Source: a virus. From it: a stretch of DNA of 64,000 nt. Shown piece after piece: positions 25,920 through 34,909 of this stretch (the stretch's first letter is position 1; each line of letters opens with the position of its first letter). Position numbers and translations under genes: made by a program. The DNA is taken from the IMG/VR virus record IMGVR_UViG_3300029957_000007, positions 58,759 through 122,758 of that record; one strand, written 5' to 3'. The notes under the pieces were generated by a model. The model did no database searches. It saw only the letters and a program-made list of their open reading frames with translations, and had not been told where the DNA came from.

Positions 25920-27713
25920 ATGTCAAGTCCGATCTTCAGGGATCTTGGAGTGTTTTCCAAGACCATCATCAACACCGTGCCAGTGCAGCAAGGTGGTGTA
26001 CTGGTTCCTGGCGTCATTGGCTTTGGTCGTGACTGGTTCATCGTCACTTCAGAAGCTGTGACCAAGTCGCCGTCAAGCAACAATGACAACACAGCGAATC
26101 CGATCACGAAGGTGCTCAACCGAGTGGGTGACACACCGACCAGCAGCGATTATGTGATTGGCACTGACGTGTCGATCCAATCGCCTACGCCAACTGGAGT
26201 CGTGTGGAACAACACGGTGATCTTACCTCCGACGATCACTTCATCGACTGTGATCCCCAGTGGTGGAAGCTTTGCTTCTGGAACTTGGTTCTTCGTGATC
26301 ACATCGAAGAATGCATGGGGTGAGACTATCGCTTCGACTGAAGTTGAAGTTGATATTGCTGCTGGCATTACCAACTCGATCCAGTTGAACTGGAGCCTCG
26401 TTCCCAAGGCTTCTTCGTACACTGTGTATGGCACTTTGGTGAGTGGCACCTACGGTGCGACATCATTGATCGCCACCACAGCGAACACATCTATCACGAT
26501 CACGTCCTTTGCTCCGACCGCTGGGCAACCTCCAGTTTCGAGCACTGCGTACAACAAGCCGGCTGCCAACGCGACGTTCTATGTCACGTATGACCGCTTC
26601 AAGATCGCCACCGATTACGCTCCACAGTTCGTCACATCGTTCTCAGATGTTCAGACAAGCTATGGTGGTGACACAATCAACACTGGCACTTTCAGCTCAC
26701 CAGTGTACACGCTGAATCCTCTGGGCTTGGCTGCCGATCTGATCTTTGCCAACGGTGCACAGGGCATGTACATGGTTCAGCTGAACAACGTCACAGTGAA
26801 CAACCCAGTGAACACTCTCACTCCAGCTTCAGGTGACGGTGACATTCGGAATGCTTTCAAGAATGCGCTGGCTCAGCTTGAAGGCAAGAATGTGTACTAC
26901 ATCGTCGGACTCTCAACCAACGCCAACACGAGACAAGACATCTTCAATCACGTCACGAACATGTCGAGTGAACAGCGTCGTGCAGAGCGAGTCATGTTCT
27001 ACAGCTTCCCACAGGGTGAGATCATCGGCGATCCATCAACCGGTGGAACGATGACAGGCACTGCGAAGGCCTACTCACTTTTGGGTGGAGCTTTAGCTGG
27101 TCGCATCATCTTGATCGGCAACAATCAAGGCACCAAGCAGATCGCGAATGATGATGGCTCATCGCAGACACTCACTTTGACTGGTGAGTACTTTGCTGCT
27201 GCTTTGGCTGGCAAGCAGAGTGGCATGCAGCGCATCACTTTCCCGATCAATCGCAAGCCGATCAGCGGTATCGATACAATGGTGCCGTTCAGCGAAGAGA
27301 ACAGGTTGTTCCTGCAAAACAACGGCGTGTCAGTGCTCTACTACGTCGGTGAGACGATCATCTCGGTTTCACGTCTGTTGACGTGTGCCAATGATCTGAT
27401 CGAATACCAGGAGCTCACCACTCTGCAGCAGATCGATGTTGTTGGTTCGGACATGAGACAAACACTGGAGAATATCTTCATCGTCTCCGGTGATGCCATC
27501 ATTGATGAGACCACACCGATCCTGGTTCAGAACATGGTGAATGTGATCTTGAAACGTGACAAGCAGAACAAGCTGATCAGCGATTGGTTCCCTGACTCAA
27601 CGAAAGCGACTCAGGATCCAAACACGCCGACGCTCATCAACATCACCTACAAGATGAAGTTGGTGTATCCACTGCTGAACGCCGAGATCACCCAGGTTAT
27701 CTCACTGACATAG
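25920..27713 (+). CDS. Contractile tail sheath protein
   Basis: A 597-aa protein; AAAGGAGG precedes ATG 25920. The C-terminal half carries sheath features: the YYIVGLSTNANTRQDIFNHV stretch, then AERVMFYSFPQGE, GEYFAAALAGKQSGMQRITF, ENRLFLQNNGVSVLYYVG, SVSRLLT and a final strand, KMKLVYPLLNAEITQVISL. Residues ~90-200 hold an inserted FN3-like beta-sandwich (SGTWFFVITSKNAWGETIAS, IQLNWSLVPKASSYTVYG). The insertion probably decorates the tail exterior. It is expected to contract around the tube on infection. Confidence 0.9.
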   Translation: MSSPIFRDLGVFSKTIINTVPVQQGGVLVPGVIGFGRDWFIVTSEAVTKSPSSNNDNTANPITKVLNRVGDTPTSSDYVIGTDVSIQSPTPTGVVWNNTVILPPTITSSTVIPSGGSFASGTWFFVITSKNAWGETIASTEVEVDIAAGITNSIQLNWSLVPKASSYTVYGTLVSGTYGATSLIATTANTSITITSFAPTAGQPPVSSTAYNKPAANATFYVTYDRFKIATDYAPQFVTSFSDVQTSYGGDTINTGTFSSPVYTLNPLGLAADLIFANGAQGMYMVQLNNVTVNNPVNTLTPASGDGDIRNAFKNALAQLEGKNVYYIVGLSTNANTRQDIFNHVTNMSSEQRRAERVMFYSFPQGEIIGDPSTGGTMTGTAKAYSLLGGALAGRIILIGNNQGTKQIANDDGSSQTLTLTGEYFAAALAGKQSGMQRITFPINRKPISGIDTMVPFSEENRLFLQNNGVSVLYYVGETIISVSRLLTCANDLIEYQELTTLQQIDVVGSDMRQTLENIFIVSGDAIIDETTPILVQNMVNVILKRDKQNKLISDWFPDSTKATQDPNTPTLINITYKMKLVYPLLNAEITQVISLT

Positions 27714-27733
27714 TTCAACAGGTCGTGAAACAT

Positions 27734-27762
27734 GATCCACTCAGGAGTCACCTGGGTGGATC
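27734..27762 (+). promoter_or_regulatory. Hairpin between sheath and tube genes
   Basis: GATCCACTCAGG pairs with CCTGGGTGGATC over 12 positions (one G-U) with loop AGTCA. There is no U-tract. It probably sets the ratio of sheath to tube transcripts through attenuation or processing. Confidence 0.55.
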
Positions 27763-27798
27763 TGCACGGCCCCTAGAACCCACTTTTAGGAGCAAGAC

Positions 27799-28230
27799 AT
27801 GGCCAATCCGAACATGAACCATGTCGTTTCTCAGTCGGCGACATTCATCGCCTCTGGACGACGGGTCGGTTCAGTTCAATCGGTGAGCCCTTCAGAGAAT
27901 CTCACAACGATCCTCATCCGTGAATTGGATGCTGATATCGCTGGTGAGATCATCGAGATCGGCATCGGTGTTCCGAGCTTTAGCTTGGGGCTGACGAAGT
28001 TCATGCTTTACCAGCAGACCTTCTTCGCTGCCTTGGGCTACGTGGTTCGCAACATCGGCGACATCACTGATCCACTGGATCTGCAAGTCGCTTTCCGTTC
28101 TGCCAAGACTGGCAACACGGTTGCGAAGACATTCATCGATGGTGTGCTGAAGAGCCTGACTTCGTCAGTGAACATCGGCACCATCTTGATCACGGAAAAC
28201 GGCAACTTCGACGTGCGTTCCATTGTCTAA
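27799..28230 (+). CDS. Tail tube protein
   Basis: A 143-aa protein with AGGAG upstream. Size, position directly after the sheath and strand pattern (ATFIASGRRVGSVQSVSPSE, AGEIIEIGIGVPSFSLGLTKF, and a final TILITENGNFDVRSIV) fit the T4 gp19-like tube fold. Codon use is GC-rich like other abundant virion proteins. Confidence 0.8.
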   Translation: MANPNMNHVVSQSATFIASGRRVGSVQSVSPSENLTTILIRELDADIAGEIIEIGIGVPSFSLGLTKFMLYQQTFFAALGYVVRNIGDITDPLDLQVAFRSAKTGNTVAKTFIDGVLKSLTSSVNIGTILITENGNFDVRSIV

Positions 28231-28252
28231 CTAAAAGCTTGAGGACAAAGAA

Positions 28253-28690
28253 ATGATGGTCAAAAATGACTTGAAAAAGGCTTTGAGCCTTGACGACTTC
28301 ATCCTTTTTGGTTCAGTGAAAGATGAAGTCGAAGTGTTCGGACAGAAAGTGACGATGAAAACTCTTGAATCCGGTTTCCTGCGAAACTTAGCTGTTGAAA
28401 CTTCCGGACTCGATCTGCTAGCCAGGGATCGAGTCTGGAAGATCAACGTGCTTGCAAGAGCGATCAAATCATTGAATGGTAATTCATTGGTGCCAGAAGA
28501 TCCAGATGATGAATTGAAAGATCGATCAGATCGCACTGATGTGGTCAAAGAGGCGATCAAGAAGATCAGCAAATGGGAGCAGTTCGTTGTTGATGCTTTC
28601 TACAATGAGTACGCTAAACTCGAGAAGCAGCAAAGCGAATTCGCCGAGGAAATGAGAAAAAAATACGAGAAAAAGACGTCCCAATCCTGA
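28253..28690 (+). CDS. Tail assembly chaperone, short form
   Basis: A 145-aa protein; GAGGAC precedes the ATGATG (28253 or 28256). The pattern is VFGQKVTMKTLESGFLRNLA, a helical middle and a charged helical C-terminus (EEMRKKYEKKTSQS). It sits between the tube and tape-measure genes, the standard place of the chaperone that coats the tape measure during tail assembly. Close to its 3' end is an A7 run in the slip-prone register (28657-28663), which would fuse it to the downstream frame. Confidence 0.75.
   Translation: MMVKNDLKKALSLDDFILFGSVKDEVEVFGQKVTMKTLESGFLRNLAVETSGLDLLARDRVWKINVLARAIKSLNGNSLVPEDPDDELKDRSDRTDVVKEAIKKISKWEQFVVDAFYNEYAKLEKQQSEFAEEMRKKYEKKTSQS
28657..28663 (+). promoter_or_regulatory. 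Probable -1 ribosomal frameshift site A-AAA-AAA
   Basis: In the frame of the short chaperone the bases read AGA AAA AAA TAC, giving the heptamer A AAA AAA. Slippage by -1 enters a frame with no stop until 29142. The next open frame has no ATG near its beginning and is already open upstream of the stop of the short form, as in lambda G/GT and many myoviruses. A second, weaker candidate, G AAA AAG, lies at 28669-28675. Confidence 0.7.
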
Positions 28691-29142
28691 GATGGTGGAC
28701 GCTTCTTCGGCGCGAATTGCCGTTTCCCTGGGGAGTCAAAAGAGCTTCTCATCTACAAGCATGGCAAGTCGAGTATATGCAGTACGCTGAGTATCGCGAA
28801 AAGAAAAGCGATGATAAGCGATTCAAACAATTCCTCGACTACCTTGGATCTTACACGGACCCAAAACGTGCTAATGAGGAGCTGAAGGCTTCCTACGAAT
28901 CAGGGCCCGATGGGTCCGAAGAATCCTCAACACAAGTCGTTTATAGAAACGACAACTTCGGCAAGGAAGATCAACCAATTGTCAAGATGGAGAGTGAGGA
29001 AGCTAAAGTGAAGTTCCTCACAAACTTTGACAAAGCGATGCGTGAGAAATTCGGCGACACTTACGAGGAAGTTGAAGTCGTTACTCCAGCAAAGGTTGAA
29101 GATCCAGACGATAACGAGCCGGACGAGATCATCGTGAGGTAA
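28663..29142 (+). CDS. Tail assembly chaperone, -1 frameshift extension
   Basis: 159 codons, read after -1 slippage at 28657-28663. The fusion with residues 1-137 of the short form would be about 296 aa. The new part starts IREKDVPILRWWTLLRREL, continues with PFPWGVKRASHLQAWQVEYM and ends in a charged tail. An independent start would have to be TTG 28717 without a ribosome-binding site, which is unlikely. In related systems this extension recruits the tape measure or tube. Confidence 0.7.
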   Translation: MREKDVPILRWWTLLRRELPFPWGVKRASHLQAWQVEYMQYAEYREKKSDDKRFKQFLDYLGSYTDPKRANEELKASYESGPDGSEESSTQVVYRNDNFGKEDQPIVKMESEEAKVKFLTNFDKAMREKFGDTYEEVEVVTPAKVEDPDDNEPDEIIVR

Positions 29143-29143
29143 T

Positions 29144-30796
29144 ATGGCATCCCCAAATGAAAAGATCGTTCAGGAACTCGGCCTTGTCTTCACGACCGAT
29201 GAACAATCGAAAGAACAGGTGCTGAGATCTCTTGATGAGATCAACAGCAAAGCCAAGTCAGTCAACGACAATATGGCGGCTGGTAGTGAAGGTGCTTCTA
29301 AGCTCTCTGAGACATTGAGGAAAGATCTTGGTGGTGCTCTTGATAAGTTCTCGCCTGCTTTAGGTGAGATCGGCGGCTTGTTGAAAGCAGCTGGGCCAGT
29401 GACTGCACTGGTCACTGGTTTTATCTTGGTAGTCGATAAGATGGCTGACTTGAATAAAGAAGCTGTTGATGTCAATCGCCAATTCTCTTCGATGTACTCA
29501 ACGATCAAAGACATTGCTGATCTTCAGAATCATATGTCCATGATGGGCTATGATAAAGAGGAGACAAACAACATCACTAGCCGTTTGGCTAGGAATGGGG
29601 CAGCTTCGACAGCTGAACAGCTCACAGATGCTACTATCACGACTGGTGCCTTTGCAAAGATGACTGGCATGGAGACATCATCTGTCGCCAATATGATTGC
29701 GATGGCAGTTAAGAGCGGTGCTCTTGATGCCAACAATTTGCAAGGTGGCGTGTTTGGTGAAGGTGGAAAACCTGGTCTATTCCAGAACATGACTAAAGGC
29801 GCTGCAGAAGCTTCAATGTCGATGGAGCAATACTCCAAGTCTTTGTTTGATCTTTGGGGAACCACACGCAACTACAATATCAGTTTTGAAGATACACAAA
29901 AGCTGATGGGTCGTTGGGGTGATTCGCTGAACAAAGGCATTGTGTCGTTAAATGACATTGCCGCTTTGTCGACTGGCAGCAAGTTCAGCGATGGTCAGAA
30001 GATCTTCATGGCTCAACAAATGGGCATTGAAGGATCGCCACTTGAGATGATGACGAAGTTCGAAGCTAGCCTGAGTAAACCTGAATTCCAAGAACGACTT
30101 GGAACGAAGGTCTATGACATGGCTAAGCAAAGAGCTAAGAGCCCAACAGAGATGGTTGAATGGGTTCGAATGATGAATGATACGCTGACTGGTGGTTCAA
30201 TTCCCGGTCTAAACTCATTGGGTGGAGCTCTTTCATTTTTAGAGTCTCATGCATCTGATCAAGATCGTGGCAAGTATTTTGCTGCGTTCCCAGGCGTTGT
30301 TAACAACCAGAATGAAGAACAGCGCGTCATTGCTAGAATGCAAAATGAAAGTTTGGCTAATGATAGGGCAAAGCGTTTGAATAGTCCAGAAGCGATCAAA
30401 GATCAATTGGGCATCGATGTGATGAGCACTTCAGGCGTTTTGTCTCTGGCAAAACGAGCAGTTGGGCTTCTCTACAATGACATTGGTGCTGGAGCTGACC
30501 AAGAAGGAACGATGAGACATGCGATGGGATTTGATTCTCAACGCGGTTTGAAAGCGTTTCAAGGTCTTGATCCACATCAACAAGCTGAAGCATTGAGAGA
30601 AATGTCAAAGTTCACTGGTGCTACTCAATCGAAGCCAATTGAATTGAAACTTGACAATCACCAATCACTTGACATCAACATCAAGATGAATGGTCAGCAA
30701 GTCAGTACACAACGATTGAACAGCAAACCTGGAACCCAATCGTTCACGCTACCAGCTGGGATGGATATGGGTATCACAGTTGAAGGGCATAAGTGA
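29144..30796 (+). CDS. Tail tape-measure protein
   Basis: A 550-aa protein starting one base after the chaperone frame. Mostly helical, with an N-terminal coiled-coil-like region (NEKIVQELGLVF, LRSLDEINSKAKSVNDNM) and a hydrophobic helix at ~84-105 (AAGPVTALVTGFILVVDKMA). There are many Gly/Ala helices and a beta-rich end (QSFTLPAGMDMGITVEG). Location after the frameshifted chaperone and before baseplate genes defines it. Its length sets the tail length; 550 residues is short, implying a short contractile tail. It overlaps the next gene by one base. Confidence 0.8.
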   Translation: MASPNEKIVQELGLVFTTDEQSKEQVLRSLDEINSKAKSVNDNMAAGSEGASKLSETLRKDLGGALDKFSPALGEIGGLLKAAGPVTALVTGFILVVDKMADLNKEAVDVNRQFSSMYSTIKDIADLQNHMSMMGYDKEETNNITSRLARNGAASTAEQLTDATITTGAFAKMTGMETSSVANMIAMAVKSGALDANNLQGGVFGEGGKPGLFQNMTKGAAEASMSMEQYSKSLFDLWGTTRNYNISFEDTQKLMGRWGDSLNKGIVSLNDIAALSTGSKFSDGQKIFMAQQMGIEGSPLEMMTKFEASLSKPEFQERLGTKVYDMAKQRAKSPTEMVEWVRMMNDTLTGGSIPGLNSLGGALSFLESHASDQDRGKYFAAFPGVVNNQNEEQRVIARMQNESLANDRAKRLNSPEAIKDQLGIDVMSTSGVLSLAKRAVGLLYNDIGAGADQEGTMRHAMGFDSQRGLKAFQGLDPHQQAEALREMSKFTGATQSKPIELKLDNHQSLDINIKMNGQQVSTQRLNSKPGTQSFTLPAGMDMGITVEGHK

Positions 30797-31500
30797 TGGC
30801 ACGACACAGAGTGATCTTCGTCGCCGGTCTGGGCAACTACTTGCCAGGACAACTCTCAAGTCCAGCACAAGCTGCTTCATTTGTCGCTGGTGTAGCATCT
30901 CTTGGAAATCCTGTTTCAGCTGCTACTGTTGCACAGTCAGGATCTCTTATCAATCCAGCGGTTGGATTGGGATCTCAGATCGCAACAGCGGCTTTGTTGA
31001 AAAACGCTGGATCGCTTGGTATCCCACAGAATCTACAGAACTTCATCTCAGCGTCATTGAACACTGGCGGTCTATTTGTTGAACTGCTTTTGAATCCACA
31101 GCGGATCAAAGAAGAGCAACAGAAGATCATTACAAAGCAACCTACGGCGAATGGTTACGCCTACTTCCATTGGGGTCTCGAGCCTAAGAAAATAACGTTT
31201 GAGATCATCACCAAATCGCTGAGACCGAAGATCAGCGACAATGGAGTGAGTGCTTCAGATGCACAAAGCAATTTGGATCAGATGGAGAAGTTCTTTCAAG
31301 TCAACAACTTCAATGTGGGGCTGATCTACCAAAATAAGATCTACGTTGGACACTTTGAAGGCGTTTTCATGAAGACCAGAGATGTGAACAATCCGAACAT
31401 CACTAGCGCAAGTTTCACATTCATCGTGGATAAGATCCCGAGTGTGATGGTGCCTGGTTTTGGATCGTTCAACATCAACACCATCCCTTTCAATGTGTGA
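30796..31500 (+). CDS. Baseplate/tail-tube junction protein
   Basis: A 234-aa protein. ATG 30796 overlaps the previous stop; a GTG three bases earlier is also possible. The N-terminus is an Ala/Gly/Ser-rich segment (~10-85). The C-terminal ~140 residues hold GYAYFHWGLEPKKITFEIITKSLR and a hydrophobic beta-pattern ending VPGFGSFNINTIPFNV. The position fits the T4 gp48/gp54 or LysM-type hub-adaptor slot between the tape measure and the hub. The function is inferred by synteny. Confidence 0.55.
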   Translation: MARHRVIFVAGLGNYLPGQLSSPAQAASFVAGVASLGNPVSAATVAQSGSLINPAVGLGSQIATAALLKNAGSLGIPQNLQNFISASLNTGGLFVELLLNPQRIKEEQQKIITKQPTANGYAYFHWGLEPKKITFEIITKSLRPKISDNGVSASDAQSNLDQMEKFFQVNNFNVGLIYQNKIYVGHFEGVFMKTRDVNNPNITSASFTFIVDKIPSVMVPGFGSFNINTIPFNV

Positions 31501-31502
31501 TC

Positions 31503-33362
31503 ATGGTTGACTTCGCATCTATCGACCCAGGTTCTCAGCCATCTGCTAGAAAAGCACAAGCTGACGACGACGCAAGGACCGGCTTCATTAGGAATACTAT
31601 CCCAACCATTCTACACTATATTGCGAATATGGTGCAGAATGCGTTGCCAGTTCCTACCAGTGTTCATGTTGCACCTGACTTCTACATTCAAGTGTTCAAG
31701 CTTCGATTCAATTACGATGCAATAACGAATGCATTAGCTAGTGGATCAACATCAACAGACATTTCAGCTATCATTCAAGGCATTGACATCTTTCAATTGA
31801 ATGACTTGAGAAATGTCACATCAGCAATGAGCTGTGGTAAAAATCCAGGCTCTGCTGGATTCACATTGAACCAGCTGCTGATCAATGATAAACTTGTTGA
31901 GACGATCGATGTGCATGGTCAGAAGTTTCTCACGCCAAGAGAGACGCTGAAGAATGTGAAGAATCCAGATGTCACGATCGATTATATGGACATCGTCAAG
32001 GTTTTCATTCGTAATAGATTTCCGGATCCTACGAATGGAGCCAACAACTATTCGTGCACATTCACTGGTTTCATCACATCAGTCACGCACATTGATCAAC
32101 CAAAAGTAGACTTTGCTTATCAATATGGTGCTCACGATATCAGCACTGCACTGCGGTTAGCCCCGGTCCCATCACAGATCAATCTTCAACAGATGGTCAA
32201 TGGTGGCCCAGGTTATCAACAACTTCAGAAGAATATCTATTGGAATAATCCACTGGTCGTCAATCAATCGGCCATTGATACTATCAAGACGCTGATCGAT
32301 TCGAGTTGGTGGACATATCCAAACTCAGCTCAAGTGCTTACCAAAACACAACCGTCAGATAATGCAAAGGTATCAAGGGTTCAGATCTTGAATCCATCAA
32401 GTTTAGGTTTGTTGAATCTCAACATCTTCCCAGCTAACTTGCCAAACATCAGAGCGTACGGTTCAGTGTTCAATCGCAATATGAATCTTGCATTCTATCA
32501 ACAAAGCGACAAATTGCCATATGAGGTGTGTAAGGATCTTGCTGACGTCATCGGTCTCGAATTCTACGCTACACCCGAAGGCAATCTGTACTTTGGCATT
32601 CCAAAGTGGGATATCGATATTGACGGATCCTACTATGCCATAGAAAATAGCATCATCACGAGAACTGGTTTCTTTGATCTGAATGGAACGCTGTCTAGTA
32701 TCCCATCACAATCATACGTTTCTGAGATTGATGCTTACACCATCAATCAAGAAGACGTAATTGGCTATGAGGAAACTGGATCAGTAGAAAACATCTACAC
32801 AAGAGTCGATGTTGGTTTTGTCAGTTGGGATGAAGATCTTTTGGCAACACTCAACCCATCCGTTTCACAGAGCGTCTTCAAAGAGAAATTCTTCTTCTCA
32901 TTCCCAGACATCAAGTTCTGGGATCCATCGTCAATGGACAACAACTCTGAATTCCTCAGAGAGATGACGAGGTATGGAGTTCGTCCATTCCCAGTGAGTG
33001 GCAAAGCTTTTCTTCAGACGGATGAAGCTATCAAAGCTTATGCTCAATTTGTTTATGACAAATTGAAAGGTCAACGCACTCAAGCAAAATTGACGATTGT
33101 TCCACGACCAGAGATCAGAGCTGGTAGAACGATTCGTATACCATATAAGAACTTGATAGCCTATGTGACGAGTGCTACGAACTCAGTGGTACCAAAGAAG
33201 AGCGCTTCAACGACATTGCAATTATCGTTCATCCGCTCTGCTGAGTACGATCCAGAGAAAAGTCGTTTTTCATTTGATGGATTGACTAGCATCGTCGAAC
33301 AAAAGTACGGGTCGTTCATTCCGGCTGGAACTTTCGACTTCACTGCCCTTCAGGAGAACTAA
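31503..33362 (+). CDS. Baseplate hub protein
   Basis: A 619-aa protein. ATG 31503 overlaps the tail of the previous gene; the GTG at 31497 is an alternative. Beta-rich with hub-like segments: the GQKFLTPRETLKNVKNPDVT stretch, DIVKVFIRNRFPDP, then GFITSVTHIDQPKVDFAYQYG, KLPYEVCKDLADVIGLEFYATPEGNLYF and a C-terminal FVYDKLKGQRTQAKLTIVPRPEIRAGRTIRIP. The last pattern resembles the domain of gp27/gpD-type hubs that carries the spike. The next gene is the spike, which supports the assignment. Confidence 0.75.
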   Translation: MVDFASIDPGSQPSARKAQADDDARTGFIRNTIPTILHYIANMVQNALPVPTSVHVAPDFYIQVFKLRFNYDAITNALASGSTSTDISAIIQGIDIFQLNDLRNVTSAMSCGKNPGSAGFTLNQLLINDKLVETIDVHGQKFLTPRETLKNVKNPDVTIDYMDIVKVFIRNRFPDPTNGANNYSCTFTGFITSVTHIDQPKVDFAYQYGAHDISTALRLAPVPSQINLQQMVNGGPGYQQLQKNIYWNNPLVVNQSAIDTIKTLIDSSWWTYPNSAQVLTKTQPSDNAKVSRVQILNPSSLGLLNLNIFPANLPNIRAYGSVFNRNMNLAFYQQSDKLPYEVCKDLADVIGLEFYATPEGNLYFGIPKWDIDIDGSYYAIENSIITRTGFFDLNGTLSSIPSQSYVSEIDAYTINQEDVIGYEETGSVENIYTRVDVGFVSWDEDLLATLNPSVSQSVFKEKFFFSFPDIKFWDPSSMDNNSEFLREMTRYGVRPFPVSGKAFLQTDEAIKAYAQFVYDKLKGQRTQAKLTIVPRPEIRAGRTIRIPYKNLIAYVTSATNSVVPKKSASTTLQLSFIRSAEYDPEKSRFSFDGLTSIVEQKYGSFIPAGTFDFTALQEN

Positions 33363-34189
33363 TGCAGATCTTCGAAGGGGAAGAACTAGTTCAAGATATG
33401 AAAAAAGAGTTGAACAAAGGGGTACGTTATGCTATCATCGCAGCTGTTCATGATGATCTCATTCAGAACCCACAATCAGAGGTTGATGAACGCTTAAGAT
33501 ACATGACGGTTGATTTGACATTCATCGACTTTCCTGGTGTTCAAACTCGAGTTGCCATTACAGGCTTTGAAGCATCAAGTGGCGAGGTAACAGTTCCACA
33601 AGTCAATTCAATTTGCATGTGCATCTTCTTACCAAATAGAAAAGCCTTGCTCTTGACGCAAGTATCTGGTGGAGACGTTGGTGCCACCAGAACAATGAGA
33701 GATCTCGTCAAGAGTGGTGTTGTCCTTCCAATTCAACGTGGAGAACAGTTGAAGTGGAATGGAAGCACATATTGGTATTTAAGATCATGTGCTAAAAAGA
33801 TCGTTCATACGATCGGCACGGTTCTTGATGCCACGCTGGCTAAGGTGTTACTTGATGGCAAGGAAATTCACTACCAAGTTGAACATGAATCTGGGACTAA
33901 GATCTCGATCGATGCAAGTGGCAACATCATCTTGAGTCCAGGAAGCGGAGCAAAGATGTTTGAAGGATTGGTGCCATCAGGAGCTACTGATGAGAATGCA
34001 CTGGTCACTCGAAAGTTCTTGCTCGATTTCTACAATGACTTAGTGCAGAAATTCAATTTGCATACACATCCATATGTGAATGTGACAACGCCATCTACAA
34101 CTTCAGTTACTGCTACATTAGCAACAGAAGTTTCGCCGTCCCTTCCGGACACGGTGTCAACACCAGACATCAGAGCTAAGAGCGCATAA
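33362..34189 (+). CDS. Baseplate central spike (gp5/gpV-like)
   Basis: A 275-aa protein starting on the last base of the previous gene. The N-terminal half is an OB-like barrel (RYMTVDLTFIDFPGVQTRVAITGFEASSG, then LPNRKALLLTQVSGGD). Residues ~175-205 (GTKISIDASGNIILSPGSGAKMF) are typical of the spike beta-helix. HTHPY near 240 gives candidate metal-binding histidines. No lysozyme domain is present, unlike T4 gp5. The expected role is puncturing the host outer membrane. Confidence 0.75.
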   Translation: MQIFEGEELVQDMKKELNKGVRYAIIAAVHDDLIQNPQSEVDERLRYMTVDLTFIDFPGVQTRVAITGFEASSGEVTVPQVNSICMCIFLPNRKALLLTQVSGGDVGATRTMRDLVKSGVVLPIQRGEQLKWNGSTYWYLRSCAKKIVHTIGTVLDATLAKVLLDGKEIHYQVEHESGTKISIDASGNIILSPGSGAKMFEGLVPSGATDENALVTRKFLLDFYNDLVQKFNLHTHPYVNVTTPSTTSVTATLATEVSPSLPDTVSTPDIRAKSA

Positions 34190-34905
34190 TGGCCACTGTA
34201 GCGATCCAGCAAAAATTGCAGTGTGACCACTCGTTTATCATCGAGGGTCAAGCACAATCCTCAACTGCTAATTCTCTCACGGATCTCACGAAAAATTGGC
34301 CCTTGAACCTCCTAGTTGGTAAAACACTGATGATCTGGTATGGTACTGGGGCTGGACAGTCAGTGAATGTGAACGCAAATGCTCACAACCAACTTTGGAT
34401 CGATGGACAATGGGCCATTCAACCGGATAGGTCCTCACTCTATCGAATCCGAGTGAATTCAACTGAAGACTACTGTGCTAAATGCAATGGTTCAAATGCC
34501 TATCGTGATCTTCAATTTGCGAGCGGGAGACGTAAGACTTTGACTGGCATTCAAAAGCTTGCACAGTCAGTTGACACGGTTTTGCTCTCACCACATGGTG
34601 CTTCAATATTCAATCCTGACTTTGGGAGTGGTATTGAACTTGCACTCACAGCAGATATTGATGATGACGATGAGCTGTCGATGTATGTTGAGAACAACAC
34701 GGTATCTGCGTTGAATGTGCTGACAAATGCACAATCAGCTGCAGTACCGTTCTTGTCATTCGACAACTCAGAGCTACTGAACCAATTGGTGAGCGTCGAC
34801 GTCGCTAGAGATACGGTTGATCCAAGAGATCTTGAATTGACGGTCGATGTTAACTCCGCAAGTGGACAGCAAACCACTGTGACCGCCCCACTCAACACTA
34901 GGTGA
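34189..34905 (+). CDS. Baseplate wedge protein (gp25-like) with N-terminal accessory domain
   Basis: A 238-aa protein. Residues ~15-85 form a small beta-domain (SLTDLTKNWPLNLLVGKTLMIW, GAGQSVNVNANAHNQLWIDGQW) that recurs in the 446-aa protein at 36573-37913. A CAKC pair follows. The C-terminal part (GIQKLAQSVDTVLLSPHGASIFNPDFGSGIE) is the gp25/W-like wedge core. The order gp25-like then J-like is typical of myovirus baseplates. Confidence 0.75.
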   Translation: MATVAIQQKLQCDHSFIIEGQAQSSTANSLTDLTKNWPLNLLVGKTLMIWYGTGAGQSVNVNANAHNQLWIDGQWAIQPDRSSLYRIRVNSTEDYCAKCNGSNAYRDLQFASGRRKTLTGIQKLAQSVDTVLLSPHGASIFNPDFGSGIELALTADIDDDDELSMYVENNTVSALNVLTNAQSAAVPFLSFDNSELLNQLVSVDVARDTVDPRDLELTVDVNSASGQQTTVTAPLNTR

Positions 34906-34909
34906 TAGC

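Noticed and set aside
30780-31082. Alternative plus-strand frame overlapping the junction-protein gene
   Set aside because: It is shorter, is in another frame of a supported gene, and has an irregular composition with many cysteines and serines.
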